DNA of 64,000 bases from Thermoactinospora rubra (lineage in GTDB: Bacteria > Actinomycetota > Actinomycetes > Streptosporangiales > Streptosporangiaceae), in assembly GCF_002093975.1 (NCBI RefSeq), contig NZ_KZ084331.1:150733-214732 (forward strand). The letters are read 5' to 3'. Under the pieces are notes generated by a model. That model did not search any database. It saw only the letters and a list, made by a program, of their open reading frames with translations, and was not told where the DNA came from. Numbering within the stretch: the first letter of the stretch is position 1; every line of letters starts with the position of its first letter. This document shows positions 9,911-18,229 of this stretch, piece after piece. The position numbers were made by a program, and so were the translations under genes.

Positions 9911-11235
9911 CAGGAGGTCGCGGGGATCGTGTCCCTGACCCGGTTGTCGTCCTGGACGAGCTGCCCGGAGAAGCCGGTGTCGGTCAGCGTGAGCTTCAGC
10001 ACACCGTGCAGGTCGGTCAAGCGCACCAGGCTGTTGGGGTGCACCTCGTGCTCGAAGGTGTAGTTGTCGGCGCCGCCCACGCCCGCCGTGATGGCCAGCG
10101 GGCCGGCCGGCGTGGCCTTGCCGTCCGGGTCCTGCGGGCGGAACCGCTCGTAGACGTGGTCGTGGCCGTTGAGGACGAGGTCGGCGCCCGCCGCGTACAG
10201 CGCGCGCCACACCGGCAGGCTCACCGGGTTGTAGCCCTTGCTGCCGGAGTTGAACAGCGGGTGGTGCCAGTAGGCCAGGATGCAGCGTTTGGTGTTCTGG
10301 GCCAGGTCGTTCTTGAGCCAGGCGACCTGGGCGGAGCTCGCCGACATGGACTGCTCGGAGTCCAGCGCGACGAAGTGCCAGTTGCCGTGGTCGAAGCTGT
10401 AGTAGGTCTTGCCGTTGGGCGTGGCGATGGAGCCGAAGTAGGCCTTGTAGCCGGAGGCGGGGCCGGCGGGGTCGTAGTACTCGTGGTTGCCGGGGGTGGG
10501 CCTGGTCTTGTTCTTGAACCGGCCCCAGGTGGTGGCGTAGTAGGACCGGTACTCCGACAGCCGGCCGTCGTCGTACTGGTTGTCGCCCATGGTCAGCACG
10601 TAGACGGGGTTGATCGACTCGACCAGGCGGGCGGTGCGCTCGTGCTCGCAGGAGGTGCCGTCGCCGGCGTCGCAGGTGCCCGCGATGTCGCCGGCCGCCG
10701 CCACGATGAACGAGCCGCCGCCCCCGTTGCCGCCGCCGGTGCCGAAGACCTCCAGCTCCCACAGCGAGTAGCCGTAGGAGGTGCCGCGGGCCGTGCCGTA
10801 CACCCGCACATAGCGCCCGCTGCCGCTGACGGTCAGGTCGTCGACCCCGCCGTCACCCGACGAGGTCGAGTAGAGGTCCGTCCACGCCGACCCGTTGGCC
10901 GACACCTGCACCCGGTAGGACCTGGCGAAGGCGACCTCCCAGCTCAGCCGCACCCGCGAGACGATCGCCGCGCCGCCCAGATCCACCTGGATCCACTGCG
11001 GATCGACGCCCTCCGCCGACGCCCACCGCGTCGACGTGCTCCCGTCGACCGCCTTGTCCGGCGTCAGCGCCGAATCCTCTGCCGAGGAGGCCGTCGCGGG
11101 CTTGCCCTGCGAGATGAGCAGGTCGGCGGCGTGGCTGGGCCCCGCCTGGGCGATCGGGAGCAGCATGCTCGCCGCGAGCAGCATCAGCGCCGCCTTGACA
11201 CGGCGGGATAACCGGCTGATTGACCGTGATGACAC
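9904..11235 (-). CDS. secreted metallophosphoesterase with discoidin-like domain
   Basis: A 443-residue exported protein. A signal peptide (charged start, hydrophobic ALMLLAASMLLPIAQA, cut near SHA) is followed by an F5/8 type C (CBM32-like) beta-sandwich, about residues 40-165, with DGSTSTRWAS and WIQVDLGG. A Gly-rich linker leads to a calcineurin-like phosphoesterase with AAAGDIAGTC, MGDNQYDDG, GNHEYYD, WHHPLF and NGHDHVYERF, the full set of dinuclear-metal ligands. It probably hydrolyses phosphate esters outside the cell while bound to a polysaccharide. It lies 12 bp after the beta-propeller gene, so it is probably in the same operon. The last codons fall in the tandem repeat. Confidence 0.92.
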   Translation of the reverse strand: MSSRSISRLSRRVKAALMLLAASMLLPIAQAGPSHAADLLISQGKPATASSAEDSALTPDKAVDGSTSTRWASAEGVDPQWIQVDLGGAAIVSRVRLSWEVAFARSYRVQVSANGSAWTDLYSTSSGDGGVDDLTVSGSGRYVRVYGTARGTSYGYSLWELEVFGTGGGNGGGGSFIVAAAGDIAGTCDAGDGTSCEHERTARLVESINPVYVLTMGDNQYDDGRLSEYRSYYATTWGRFKNKTRPTPGNHEYYDPAGPASGYKAYFGSIATPNGKTYYSFDHGNWHFVALDSEQSMSASSAQVAWLKNDLAQNTKRCILAYWHHPLFNSGSKGYNPVSLPVWRALYAAGADLVLNGHDHVYERFRPQDPDGKATPAGPLAITAGVGGADNYTFEHEVHPNSLVRLTDLHGVLKLTLTDTGFSGQLVQDDNRVRDTIPATSCH

Positions 11236-11247
11236 TGGTTCTCTCCT

Positions 11248-12159
11248 TCAGGTGATGGCGGGTGAGGAGGCGTTGGCGGCAAGCAGCCGGGGCGTGCCCG
11301 TGCCGTCGGCCGGCACGGCCCAGACGTCCTTGCCCTTGGCGTACATGACGGTGTTGCGGTCCAGCCACGCCGCCTGGTCGTCGACGTCGGCGGTCTCGGC
11401 GAGCGGGGTCTCGCGCTGGGCGGCCAGGTCCAGCGCGTGCAGGCGCCAGGCGCCCGAGGGCGTCCGCTTCTTGTAGACGAGCGTGCGGCCGTCGGGCGAC
11501 AGCGAGGGGCACTCGGCGTTCTCGCGCACGACGCGCGCCCGCCAGGCGGCGTAGTCGCCCTCGACCAGGTAGGTCCTGCCCTTGGTCGAGACGGTGGCGT
11601 AGAAGCGGTTGTCGTCGGGCGCGAACGTCACGCCCCAGTAGTTGACGTCGGGCGCGTAGTAGCGCCTGCCGTCCTTGACCAGCGGGATGTCCTCGATGGT
11701 GACGGTCACGCGGCCGGTGCGGGCGTCGAGCAGGCCGGTGCGGGTGGAGAAGCCGCCGCTGTCGTAGGAGTCGCCGGTGACGAAGACGGTCCAGGAGATC
11801 ATCCGGCCGCTGGCCGACACCCTGGCCCTGCTGGGGATCCCGGCCAGCCTGATCCGCCTGGTCTCCCTCATCGCGCGGTCGAGCAGCACGGCGTAGGTCG
11901 TGGGCACGGCCCCCAGCTCGGTGACCAGGCAGACGCCGGTGCCCGCCGCCGCGTGGAACCGCTCGCATCTGGTACGGCTGCCGCGCACCAGGCCGGTGAC
12001 GGTGTCGCGCACCAGGAGCCGGCCGGGCACGCCCAGGTCGAGCCCGGCCTGCCCGGTCTGCCCGGCGGTGGCCGGTTCCCGCCCCGGCCGGAGCGTGTAG
12101 CCGGTGGCGCCGCCGCCCAGCAGGAGCGCCGCCGCGAGGAGGATCACACCGCGTTTCAT
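11248..12159 (-). CDS. secreted TolB-like beta-propeller protein
   Basis: A 303-residue protein with an N-terminal hydrophobic segment (GVILLAAALLLGGGATGYTL) that could be a signal peptide or anchor. Blade-like repeats follow, for example LSPDGRTLVYKK and VTFAPDDNRFYATVST, as in WD40/TolB-type propellers. No catalytic motif is seen; two Cys in RCERFHAAAGTGVCLV could form a disulfide. It overlaps the MFS stop (ATGA) and is 12 bp from the metallophosphoesterase gene. Its role is unknown; sensing or binding next to the exported phosphoesterase is a guess. Confidence 0.75.
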   Translation of the reverse strand: MKRGVILLAAALLLGGGATGYTLRPGREPATAGQTGQAGLDLGVPGRLLVRDTVTGLVRGSRTRCERFHAAAGTGVCLVTELGAVPTTYAVLLDRAMRETRRIRLAGIPSRARVSASGRMISWTVFVTGDSYDSGGFSTRTGLLDARTGRVTVTIEDIPLVKDGRRYYAPDVNYWGVTFAPDDNRFYATVSTKGRTYLVEGDYAAWRARVVRENAECPSLSPDGRTLVYKKRTPSGAWRLHALDLAAQRETPLAETADVDDQAAWLDRNTVMYAKGKDVWAVPADGTGTPRLLAANASSPAIT

Positions 12160-13331
12160 CGAACCGCCTTCCAGCAGGCCAGGCAGGCCACGAGGCCCAC
12201 GCCGAGCGCCGCCAGGGCGGGCACGTGCCCGAACGCGGACCAGGCGGCGCCGAACAGGACGGAGCAGAGCATGCGCGCGGTGGCCTGGCCGGTCTGCAGG
12301 AGAGCCAGGCCGCTCGCGCGCAGCGGCTCGGGGAGCAGCGGCCCGGCGGCGGCCATGAGCACGCCGTCCGTCGCCGCGTAGAACGCCCCGAGCAGCGGCA
12401 GCACCAGCCAGAACGGCCCCGCGACCGCGAGCAGGCCGTAGACGAGCACGAGCGTGAGGTGGCCCAGGACGAACACCGGCCCCCTGCCCACGCGGTCGGC
12501 CAGCCTGCCGAGCGGTACGGCCAGCAGCAGGTAGGCCGCCGCCGTGCCCAGCGGCAGCAGCGGAAGGAACTCCGCCGAGATGCCCGCGTTCCGCTGCAGC
12601 AGCAGGTAGACGAAGGAGTCGCTGACGGTCACCAGCCCCAGGCCGCACGCCGCCAGGCACAGCCGGCGAAACCGCCCGGGACCCAGGAGGGCCAGCGCGG
12701 GCCGGATCGACGCGCTCCCGGCGGCGGGCCCGCGGTGGTCGCGCACGTACAGCACGAGCACCAGCAGGCCGAGCAGCGCGATGGCGAAGCTCACCACGAA
12801 CACCGCGTCGTAGGCGCCCGACAGGCCGAGCACCGCGAAGGCGACCAGCGGGCCGAGGAAGGCGCCGACGGTGTCGAGCGCGCGGTGCACGCCGAACGCC
12901 TGGCCCAGCCGCCCGGGCTCGGCGCTCAGCGAGATCAGCGCGTCGCGCGGCGCGGTGCGCAGGCCCTTGCCCGCCCGGTCGGCCGCCACCACCGCGCCGA
13001 TCGCGGCCACCGAGGAACCGGCCGCGACCAGCCCGAGCCGGCAGGCCGCCGACAGCGCGTAGCCCGCCCCGGCGACCAGCTTGCGCCGCCTCAGCCGGTC
13101 GGCGGTGTGGGCCGCGGCCAGCCGCACCAGCGCCGTCACCCCGAAGTAGAGCCCGTCCACCAGGCCGAAGGCGAGCGGGCTGAGCCCCAGCGACAGCACC
13201 AGGTAGAACGGCAGGACGGCGGTGACCATCTCGCTGGAGACGTCCGTCACGAGGCTGACCACGCCGAGCGCCACCACGTTGGCGGGTACGGCCAGACTCA
13301 GTCTGGACAGCTTGACACCGGAGATGTACAC
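12156..13331 (-). CDS. MFS transporter
   Basis: A 391-residue membrane protein with 12 predicted helices. It has the loop 2-3 signature in the form HTADRLRRRKLVAG and its duplicate LGRLADRVGRGPVFVLG, plus DRAGKGLRTAPRDALIS, which is typical of actinobacterial MFS proteins annotated as drug or unknown-solute exporters. The substrate cannot be read from the sequence. The GTG start was taken as the first codon of the frame beyond the upstream palindromes. It is the first gene of the accessory trio with the propeller and phosphoesterase. Confidence 0.88.
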   Translation of the reverse strand: MYISGVKLSRLSLAVPANVVALGVVSLVTDVSSEMVTAVLPFYLVLSLGLSPLAFGLVDGLYFGVTALVRLAAAHTADRLRRRKLVAGAGYALSAACRLGLVAAGSSVAAIGAVVAADRAGKGLRTAPRDALISLSAEPGRLGQAFGVHRALDTVGAFLGPLVAFAVLGLSGAYDAVFVVSFAIALLGLLVLVLYVRDHRGPAAGSASIRPALALLGPGRFRRLCLAACGLGLVTVSDSFVYLLLQRNAGISAEFLPLLPLGTAAAYLLLAVPLGRLADRVGRGPVFVLGHLTLVLVYGLLAVAGPFWLVLPLLGAFYAATDGVLMAAAGPLLPEPLRASGLALLQTGQATARMLCSVLFGAAWSAFGHVPALAALGVGLVACLACWKAVR

Positions 13332-13414
13332 GGGCGTGCTCCATGGGCGGTCAGCATGGAATGCACGGCCGGGTCAGGTGTCTGAGCGCGTCACGCACGA
13401 GGGCGCCGCGCCAA

Positions 13415-13442
13415 GCCGCTTGCCGGGATCCTGGCAAGCGGC
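13415..13442. promoter_or_regulatory. 10-bp inverted repeat upstream of the MFS operon
   Basis: GCCGCTTGCC and GGCAAGCGGC are separated by GGGATCCT. It lies about 85 bp before the MFS start and about 50 bp past the end of the DUF2342 gene, so it could be that gene's terminator or an operator for the MFS operon. There is no T-run on either side. Confidence 0.5.
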
Positions 13443-13461
13443 ACGGGCGGCGTCAAGACCG

Positions 13462-13478
13462 TTAGGAAGATTTCCTAA
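13462..13478. promoter_or_regulatory. palindrome TTAGGAA-GAT-TTCCTAA
   Basis: A perfect 7-bp inverted repeat with a 3-bp centre, AT-rich against a very GC-rich background, between the DUF2342 gene end and the MFS operon. It has the size and symmetry of a dimeric regulator site. A related but degenerate sequence precedes the LPMO gene near 46490-46510. The regulator is unknown. Confidence 0.55.
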
Positions 13479-13491
13479 TCAGATGTGAGGC

Positions 13492-14571
13492 TCAGGCGGG
13501 AAGGGCGTCGGTGCCGAGCACGCGGCGGCACCAGGAGTCGGGGTCGGAGATCTCCTGGATCGTGGGCAGCGTCTCCGGCGACGTCCAGATCCTGTTGAAC
13601 CCGTCCATCCCCGCCTTGGCGACCACCTGGCGCACGAACGCCGACCCCTCGGCGTACTGCTTCATCTTCAGCTCGATCCCCAGCAGCCGCTTGATCGTCT
13701 TGTCCAGGCGGCTTCCGCCCTCGCGGCGGGCCTGGAACTTCGCCCGGATGTCGACGACCGAGGGCACCACCGCCGGTCCCACGGCGTCCATGACGTAGTC
13801 GCCGTGCCCCTCGACCAGCGTCATCACCGCGGTGAGCCGGTCGAGGATCGCCTTCTGCTCCGGCGTCTGGATGGCCTCGATGAGGTTCCCCTCGCCCTCG
13901 CGCAGCACCACGTCGGCCACCGTGTCGGCCGCGTTGCGCAGCCGCTCCAGCAGCGTGGGCAGGTCCAGGTCGGACGCGAGCAGGAACTCGGTCATCTGCG
14001 AGCGGACGTACTCGCGCAGCCACGGCACGCCCGTGAACTGCACCCGGTGCGTCTCCTCGTGCAGGCACACCCACAGGCGGAAGTCGCGCGGGTGCACGTT
14101 GAGCTCGCGCTCGGCGTGCACGATGTTGGGCGCGACGAGCGTCAGCCGGCCGACCGGCTCGACGCCCGAGGGGTCGGGCGGCAGGAACAGCTCGTACTGG
14201 CCGAGGACGCGCGAGGCCAGGAAGGCCAGCACCGCGCCGACCTCGACGCCGGTGATGCGGGACCCGACGGCCGTGACGATGGCGGGAGGAGGGTTCTGCC
14301 GGTTGGCCATGCGCTGGGTGAGCGGCTCCAGCACGACGCGGAAGCCCTCGACGTTGGCCTTGATCCAGCCCGGCCGGTCCACGATGGTGGCGGGCTGGGG
14401 CGGGGTCTCGGCGTGGATGCGCGTGAACTCCCTGACGTGACCTTCGGCCTCGCGCGAGAGGGCGCGCAGTTCGTTGACGGCGTGCCTGGCCTCTTCGCGG
14501 CTCACCTGCGGGCCTGGCCGCACCAGGCGCGTTCCGGTCGCGACGGCCAGTTCCCAGTCGATCACCTGCAT
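13492..14571 (-). CDS. zinc-dependent metalloprotease-like protein, DUF2342 / F420-associated family
   Basis: A 359-residue protein of the actinobacterial DUF2342 family, often labelled coenzyme F420 biosynthesis-associated. The zincin motif HEETH is present (LWVCLHEETHRVQFTGVPWL), followed by the downstream Glu/His region VEGHGDYVMD. The opening, IDWELAVATGTRLVRPGP, is typical. It stands between dacB and tilS in Mycobacterium and Streptomyces; here that neighbourhood is broken by three inserted genes. The substrate is not known. The ATG (MQVIDW) fits the family start. Confidence 0.9.
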   Translation of the reverse strand: MQVIDWELAVATGTRLVRPGPQVSREEARHAVNELRALSREAEGHVREFTRIHAETPPQPATIVDRPGWIKANVEGFRVVLEPLTQRMANRQNPPPAIVTAVGSRITGVEVGAVLAFLASRVLGQYELFLPPDPSGVEPVGRLTLVAPNIVHAERELNVHPRDFRLWVCLHEETHRVQFTGVPWLREYVRSQMTEFLLASDLDLPTLLERLRNAADTVADVVLREGEGNLIEAIQTPEQKAILDRLTAVMTLVEGHGDYVMDAVGPAVVPSVVDIRAKFQARREGGSRLDKTIKRLLGIELKMKQYAEGSAFVRQVVAKAGMDGFNRIWTSPETLPTIQEISDPDSWCRRVLGTDALPA

Positions 14572-14617
14572 ACCGTCCACCGTACGTGCTCCACGGCGAA
14601 CCCGCGAAGGCGCGCAC

Positions 14618-16018
14618 TCAAGCACGCGCGACGATGGCCGCCAGCCGGTCGAGGACGGGCTCGGCCGTGTACGGCACGCGATCGGCCATGAAGGCGAAGG
14701 TGACCAGGCGTCCGTCGCTCGTGGTGGCCAGGCCGGCGAGGGTGTTGACGTGGTTCAGCGTGCCGGTCTTGGCGCGCACCAGCCCGACCCCGCTCTTGCT
14801 GTCGCTCCCGGTGAAGCGCCGGCCGTTGCCGAGCGTGCCGGTGAACCCGGCGATCGGCATGCCGGACACGACGCCGTGGAGCTCGGGACGGCCCGGGGCG
14901 GCGGCCAGCGAGACCAGCCGGGCCAGGGCGTCGGCGCTGATGCGGTTCATGGTCGACAGCCCGCTGCCGTCGTACACCTGGACGCCCTGGGCGACGCCCA
15001 GCCGCTTCATCACCTTCTGGACGGCCCGGGCCGCCCCCTCGAAGGAGCCCGGCTCGCCCTCGTGCAGAGCGACGTGCCGGGCCAGCGCCTCGGACAGGTC
15101 GTTGTCGCTGAGCGTCAGCGCCCGCTCGACGAGCGCGTAGACGGGCGCGGACTCCACCCTGGCCAGCTCGGCGGCGCCGGGGGAGGCGGTGGCGCGCCTG
15201 ACCGTCTTGCCGGCGGCCACGCCGTACCGGGACAGGAGCCTGGCGAAGACCGTGGCGGCGTGCCGGGACGGGTCGGAGACTCTCGGGATGGACTGGGCGG
15301 GGTTCAGCCGGCCCGAGTCGATCATCAGCGCGGTCACGGGGGCCACGTTGCCGTCGGGGATGTAGCTGGGCTTCCAGCCGGGCCCCTTGGACGGGCCGGT
15401 GAACAGCGAGTCGTCGTAGGAGAGGGTGACCTTGGTGACGCCGCGGGCCTTCAGCGCCGCCGCGGTGCGCTGGGCGAGCTGGGCGAGCGACGCCTGGCGG
15501 GGGTAGGGGCCGTCCTTCTTGGCCGCCGGTCCCGCCAGCGTGGGGTCGCCGCCGCCGACCAGCACGACCGCGTCGGGCGTGCCGCCCTGCAGGACGCGGG
15601 TGGCCAGGCGCGCGTCGGGGCCGAGCGAGGCGAGGGCGGCCGCGCCGGTGACGATCTTGGTGGTGGAGGCGGGGGTGATGCCGACGTCGGGGTTCTTGGC
15701 GAAGAGCCGCTGGCCGGTGGCGGCGTCGAGCACGACCGCGCCGACCCGGCCGCCGAGCGCCCGGTCACCCAGCGCATCGGTGAGTTCCCTGGCCAAAGTA
15801 GTCTTAGGGGGAAGAGGTCCGTCACCGCCCCTGGCCAGCACAGGTCCCGAGGTGAAGACGGGCGCGGAGGGGGATTCGGCCGGCACAACCGGCGGCGGCG
15901 TCTGCCTGGTCATCGCGCTCAGCGTGAAGTCCTCGTGAGTCAGCGCGTAGCTGCCCGCGACGATCGTCACGATCTGGAGCATGGCGAGTGTGGACAACGC
16001 CACCCACCGCTCGCGCAT
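14618..16018 (-). CDS. dacB: D-alanyl-D-alanine carboxypeptidase/endopeptidase (PBP4 type)
   Basis: A 466-residue class C penicillin-binding protein with an N-terminal membrane segment (WVALSTLAMLQIVTIVAGSY). Its catalytic motifs are SxxK as STTK at about 118-121, SDN in LTLSDNDLSEA, and KTG in RAKTGTLNHVNT. It trims peptidoglycan pentapeptides or cuts cross-links outside the membrane. The chosen ATG has GGAGAGG five bases upstream; a more distant start would run into the promoter region shared with ppa. Divergent from ppa. Confidence 0.94.
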   Translation of the reverse strand: MRERWVALSTLAMLQIVTIVAGSYALTHEDFTLSAMTRQTPPPVVPAESPSAPVFTSGPVLARGGDGPLPPKTTLARELTDALGDRALGGRVGAVVLDAATGQRLFAKNPDVGITPASTTKIVTGAAALASLGPDARLATRVLQGGTPDAVVLVGGGDPTLAGPAAKKDGPYPRQASLAQLAQRTAAALKARGVTKVTLSYDDSLFTGPSKGPGWKPSYIPDGNVAPVTALMIDSGRLNPAQSIPRVSDPSRHAATVFARLLSRYGVAAGKTVRRATASPGAAELARVESAPVYALVERALTLSDNDLSEALARHVALHEGEPGSFEGAARAVQKVMKRLGVAQGVQVYDGSGLSTMNRISADALARLVSLAAAPGRPELHGVVSGMPIAGFTGTLGNGRRFTGSDSKSGVGLVRAKTGTLNHVNTLAGLATTSDGRLVTFAFMADRVPYTAEPVLDRLAAIVARA

Positions 16019-16036
16019 CCGACCTCTCCACCCGCA

Positions 16037-16051
16037 GTAAGAATCGCTTAC
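16037..16051. promoter_or_regulatory. inverted repeat between dacB and ppa
   Basis: GTAAG and CTTAC flank AATCG in the 83-bp divergent spacer. The TAAGAAT and TTACG stretches are the only AT-rich part, so promoters for one or both genes probably lie here. Function is inferred from position. Confidence 0.35.
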
Positions 16052-16101
16052 GAACATTACGCCCTGCCGGGGGTGCCGGGGGCGACTAGGAAGGGACAGA
16101 C

Positions 16102-16593
16102 GTGGAGTTCGACGTTGTCGTTGAGATTCCCAAGGGACAACGGAACAAGTACGAAGTGGACCACAGGACCGGCAAGATCAGGCTCGACCGGCTGTTGTTC
16201 ACCTCCACGCAGTATCCCGCCGACTACGGCTTCATCGAGAACACGCTCGGCGAGGACGGCGACCCGCTGGACGCCCTGGTGTTGCTGCAGGAGCCGACGT
16301 TCCCTGGTTGTTACATCACCTGCCGCGCCGTCGGCATGTTCCGCATGACGGACGAGAAGGGCGGCGACGACAAGGTGCTGTGCGTGCCGGCCACCGACCC
16401 GCGCATGGAGCACATCAGGGACATCCACCACGTTCCCGAGTTCGACCGGCTGGAGATCCAGCACTTCTTCGAGGTCTACAAGGACCTGGAGCCCGGCAAG
16501 TCCGTCGAGGGCGCCAACTGGGTGGGCCGCGTGGAGGCCGAGGCCGAGATCCGCCGCTCCTTCGAGCGCGCCCGCCGCCAGGAGAGCCACTAG
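16102..16593 (+). CDS. ppa: inorganic pyrophosphatase (family I)
   Basis: A 163-residue soluble enzyme that hydrolyses pyrophosphate and so pulls biosynthetic reactions forward. Seen: [41 protein letters not shown] (the D-x-D-P-x-D metal site), [23 protein letters not shown] and [13 protein letters not shown]. The GTG start is preceded by AGGAAGGGA. Its stop codon shares CTAG with the stop of the convergent NlpC gene. Confidence 0.97.
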   Translation: MEFDVVVEIPKGQRNKYEVDHRTGKIRLDRLLFTSTQYPADYGFIENTLGEDGDPLDALVLLQEPTFPGCYITCRAVGMFRMTDEKGGDDKVLCVPATDPRMEHIRDIHHVPEFDRLEIQHFFEVYKDLEPGKSVEGANWVGRVEAEAEIRRSFERARRQESH

Positions 16594-17702
16594 CCGGCCG
16601 GGCGGGTCGCCCCGACGAGGTCGCTTCGCCACATCGAGGCGACGCGCACCACGTCCCCGGTCTGCGGGGCGTGCACCATCAGCCCCATGCCGATGTAGAT
16701 GCCCACGTGGTGGATCGTGCCGGGGTCGCGGCTGAGGTAGCCGAAGAACAGCAGGTCGCCGGGGCGCAGCTGGTTCAGCGGCACGTGCGGGCCGGAGGTC
16801 CACTGCGTCCCCGTCCAGTGGTCCAGCCGGATGCCCACCCGCTCCCAGGCCCGCATCGTCAGCCCCGAGCAGTCGTAGCTGGAGGGTCCGGCGGCGGCCC
16901 ACACGTACGGCTTGCCGAGCTGGCTGAGCGCCCACCGGGCGACGATCTCGCCCCTGCTGGACCCGTAGGACAGCGGCAGGTTGCGGACGGAGGCGCCCGA
17001 CAGTGCGGCGGCGCGGGCCCTGGCCAGCCGGTCGGCCTTGCCGCGTGCGGCGTCGAGCCGGCGTTGGAGGCGTTCCTCGGTCGCCTTGAGGGTCTCGGTC
17101 TCGCGGATCTGCTCGGCGACCGCCCGCTCGGCCGCCTCCTTGGCCGCCTCCGCGCGTTCTGCGGCGGCCCGCTGGGCGTCGTAGGCGTGCTGGGCCTGGG
17201 TCCGCACCACGGAGGCGACGATCTGGGCGTCGCGCATGCGCTGCAGCACCAGGGCGCGCTCGCCGCCGAGCTCCCGCAGCACGCTCACGCGGTGCAGGAA
17301 GTCCTCCCTGGACAGCAGGCCGAAGGCCGGGCGGGTGATGTCGTAGCCGCCGTAGCTCTGCGCCGCGATGACGGCCACCTCGGCGCGCACCTCCTCCACC
17401 CGCTGGTCGGCCGAGGCCACCCGGGCTCGGGCCTCCTGGTAGGCCTGGGCGGCGTGGGCCAGCCGTACCCTCTCGCCGTTGTAGGCCTCGACCAGCCGCT
17501 CGGCCGTGGCGGCGAGGGCGTCGAGCCGGGCCTGCGCGGCGGCCAGGCGCGCGGCGACGGCGTCCAGCGCTCTGGAGCGTTCCCCGACCTCCTGGCGTGC
17601 CCGAGCCACGTCGTCGGAGGAGGGCGCGGGATCGGCGACGGCGGGCAGGCAGGCGCCCAGGATCAGGCAGGAGGCCAGGAGTCCGGCTCTGATCAGGCTC
17701 AT
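16590..17702 (-). CDS. secreted NlpC/P60 peptidoglycan hydrolase with coiled coil
   Basis: A 370-residue RipA-like D,L-endopeptidase. It has an N-terminal export signal with a possible lipobox (LGAC, 15-18) or signal-peptidase I site after PAVA, and a long Ala/Arg/Glu coiled coil of about residues 30-230. The C-terminal NlpC/P60 domain has the catalytic Cys in [11 protein letters not shown] and His in [22 protein letters not shown] is also conserved. It cleaves stem peptides during growth or division. The coiled coil probably keeps the enzyme inactive or docks it on a partner such as an FtsEX-type complex. The ATG is selected because the signal peptide starts there. Confidence 0.92.
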   Translation of the reverse strand: MSLIRAGLLASCLILGACLPAVADPAPSSDDVARARQEVGERSRALDAVAARLAAAQARLDALAATAERLVEAYNGERVRLAHAAQAYQEARARVASADQRVEEVRAEVAVIAAQSYGGYDITRPAFGLLSREDFLHRVSVLRELGGERALVLQRMRDAQIVASVVRTQAQHAYDAQRAAAERAEAAKEAAERAVAEQIRETETLKATEERLQRRLDAARGKADRLARARAAALSGASVRNLPLSYGSSRGEIVARWALSQLGKPYVWAAAGPSSYDCSGLTMRAWERVGIRLDHWTGTQWTSGPHVPLNQLRPGDLLFFGYLSRDPGTIHHVGIYIGMGLMVHAPQTGDVVRVASMWRSDLVGATRPAG

Positions 17703-17748
17703 GTGTACTCGTTTCCCATCCGTCACTCTGAGCACACATGAAACTCAC

Positions 17749-18225
17749 TTAATGTAATCGTCGCAGGCGAAACAGGCGCTCGATCCACGGGCGCACGCCC
17801 AGCGGCGGCGGGTCGGCCGCACGGGGATAGGTGAAGACGGGCGCCGGCCTGGCGTAGGCGGCGCGCAACTCGGCGGCCTTGCACCAGTCCGCGCCGACCT
17901 TGGCGGCGGCCCACGCGGCGGCCATGGCGGGCCGCGCCTCCGGGTGCCGGTCGTGGATCTGCAGCAGCGTCATGGCGGCGTGGGCGGCCTGGTGGCCGTC
18001 GGGCGGGTCGGCGCCGGCCAGCCAGGACAGGACGGCCAGGCAGCGTGCGGTCTGCAGGCGGGCGAGGTCCAGCACCTCGCGCAGCAGGCGCGGCCCGGGA
18101 TCGAGCCAGGTGGGCCACGGGACCCGCCGGCTCCCGGGCACCAGGTCGGCGAGCGCCCGGCGCAGCGGATGCGGGCAGACGCGGTCGCCGAGGTGCGGGT
18201 CGTGGCGGAGCTCGAAGGCCGGCAC
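17749..18225 (-). CDS. hypothetical protein
   Basis: A 158-residue protein I do not recognise. It is Ala/Pro/Arg-rich, with helical stretches such as REVLDLARLQTARCLAVLSWL and AHAAMTLLQIHDRH, no signal peptide, and a basic end (WIERLFRLRRLH). The GTG start is 4 bp after the sigma-factor stop, so it is probably co-transcribed and may act with it. It could be an actinobacterial orphan. Confidence 0.6.
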   Translation of the reverse strand: MPAFELRHDPHLGDRVCPHPLRRALADLVPGSRRVPWPTWLDPGPRLLREVLDLARLQTARCLAVLSWLAGADPPDGHQAAHAAMTLLQIHDRHPEARPAMAAAWAAAKVGADWCKAAELRAAYARPAPVFTYPRAADPPPLGVRPWIERLFRLRRLH

Positions 18226-18229
18226 GGGC

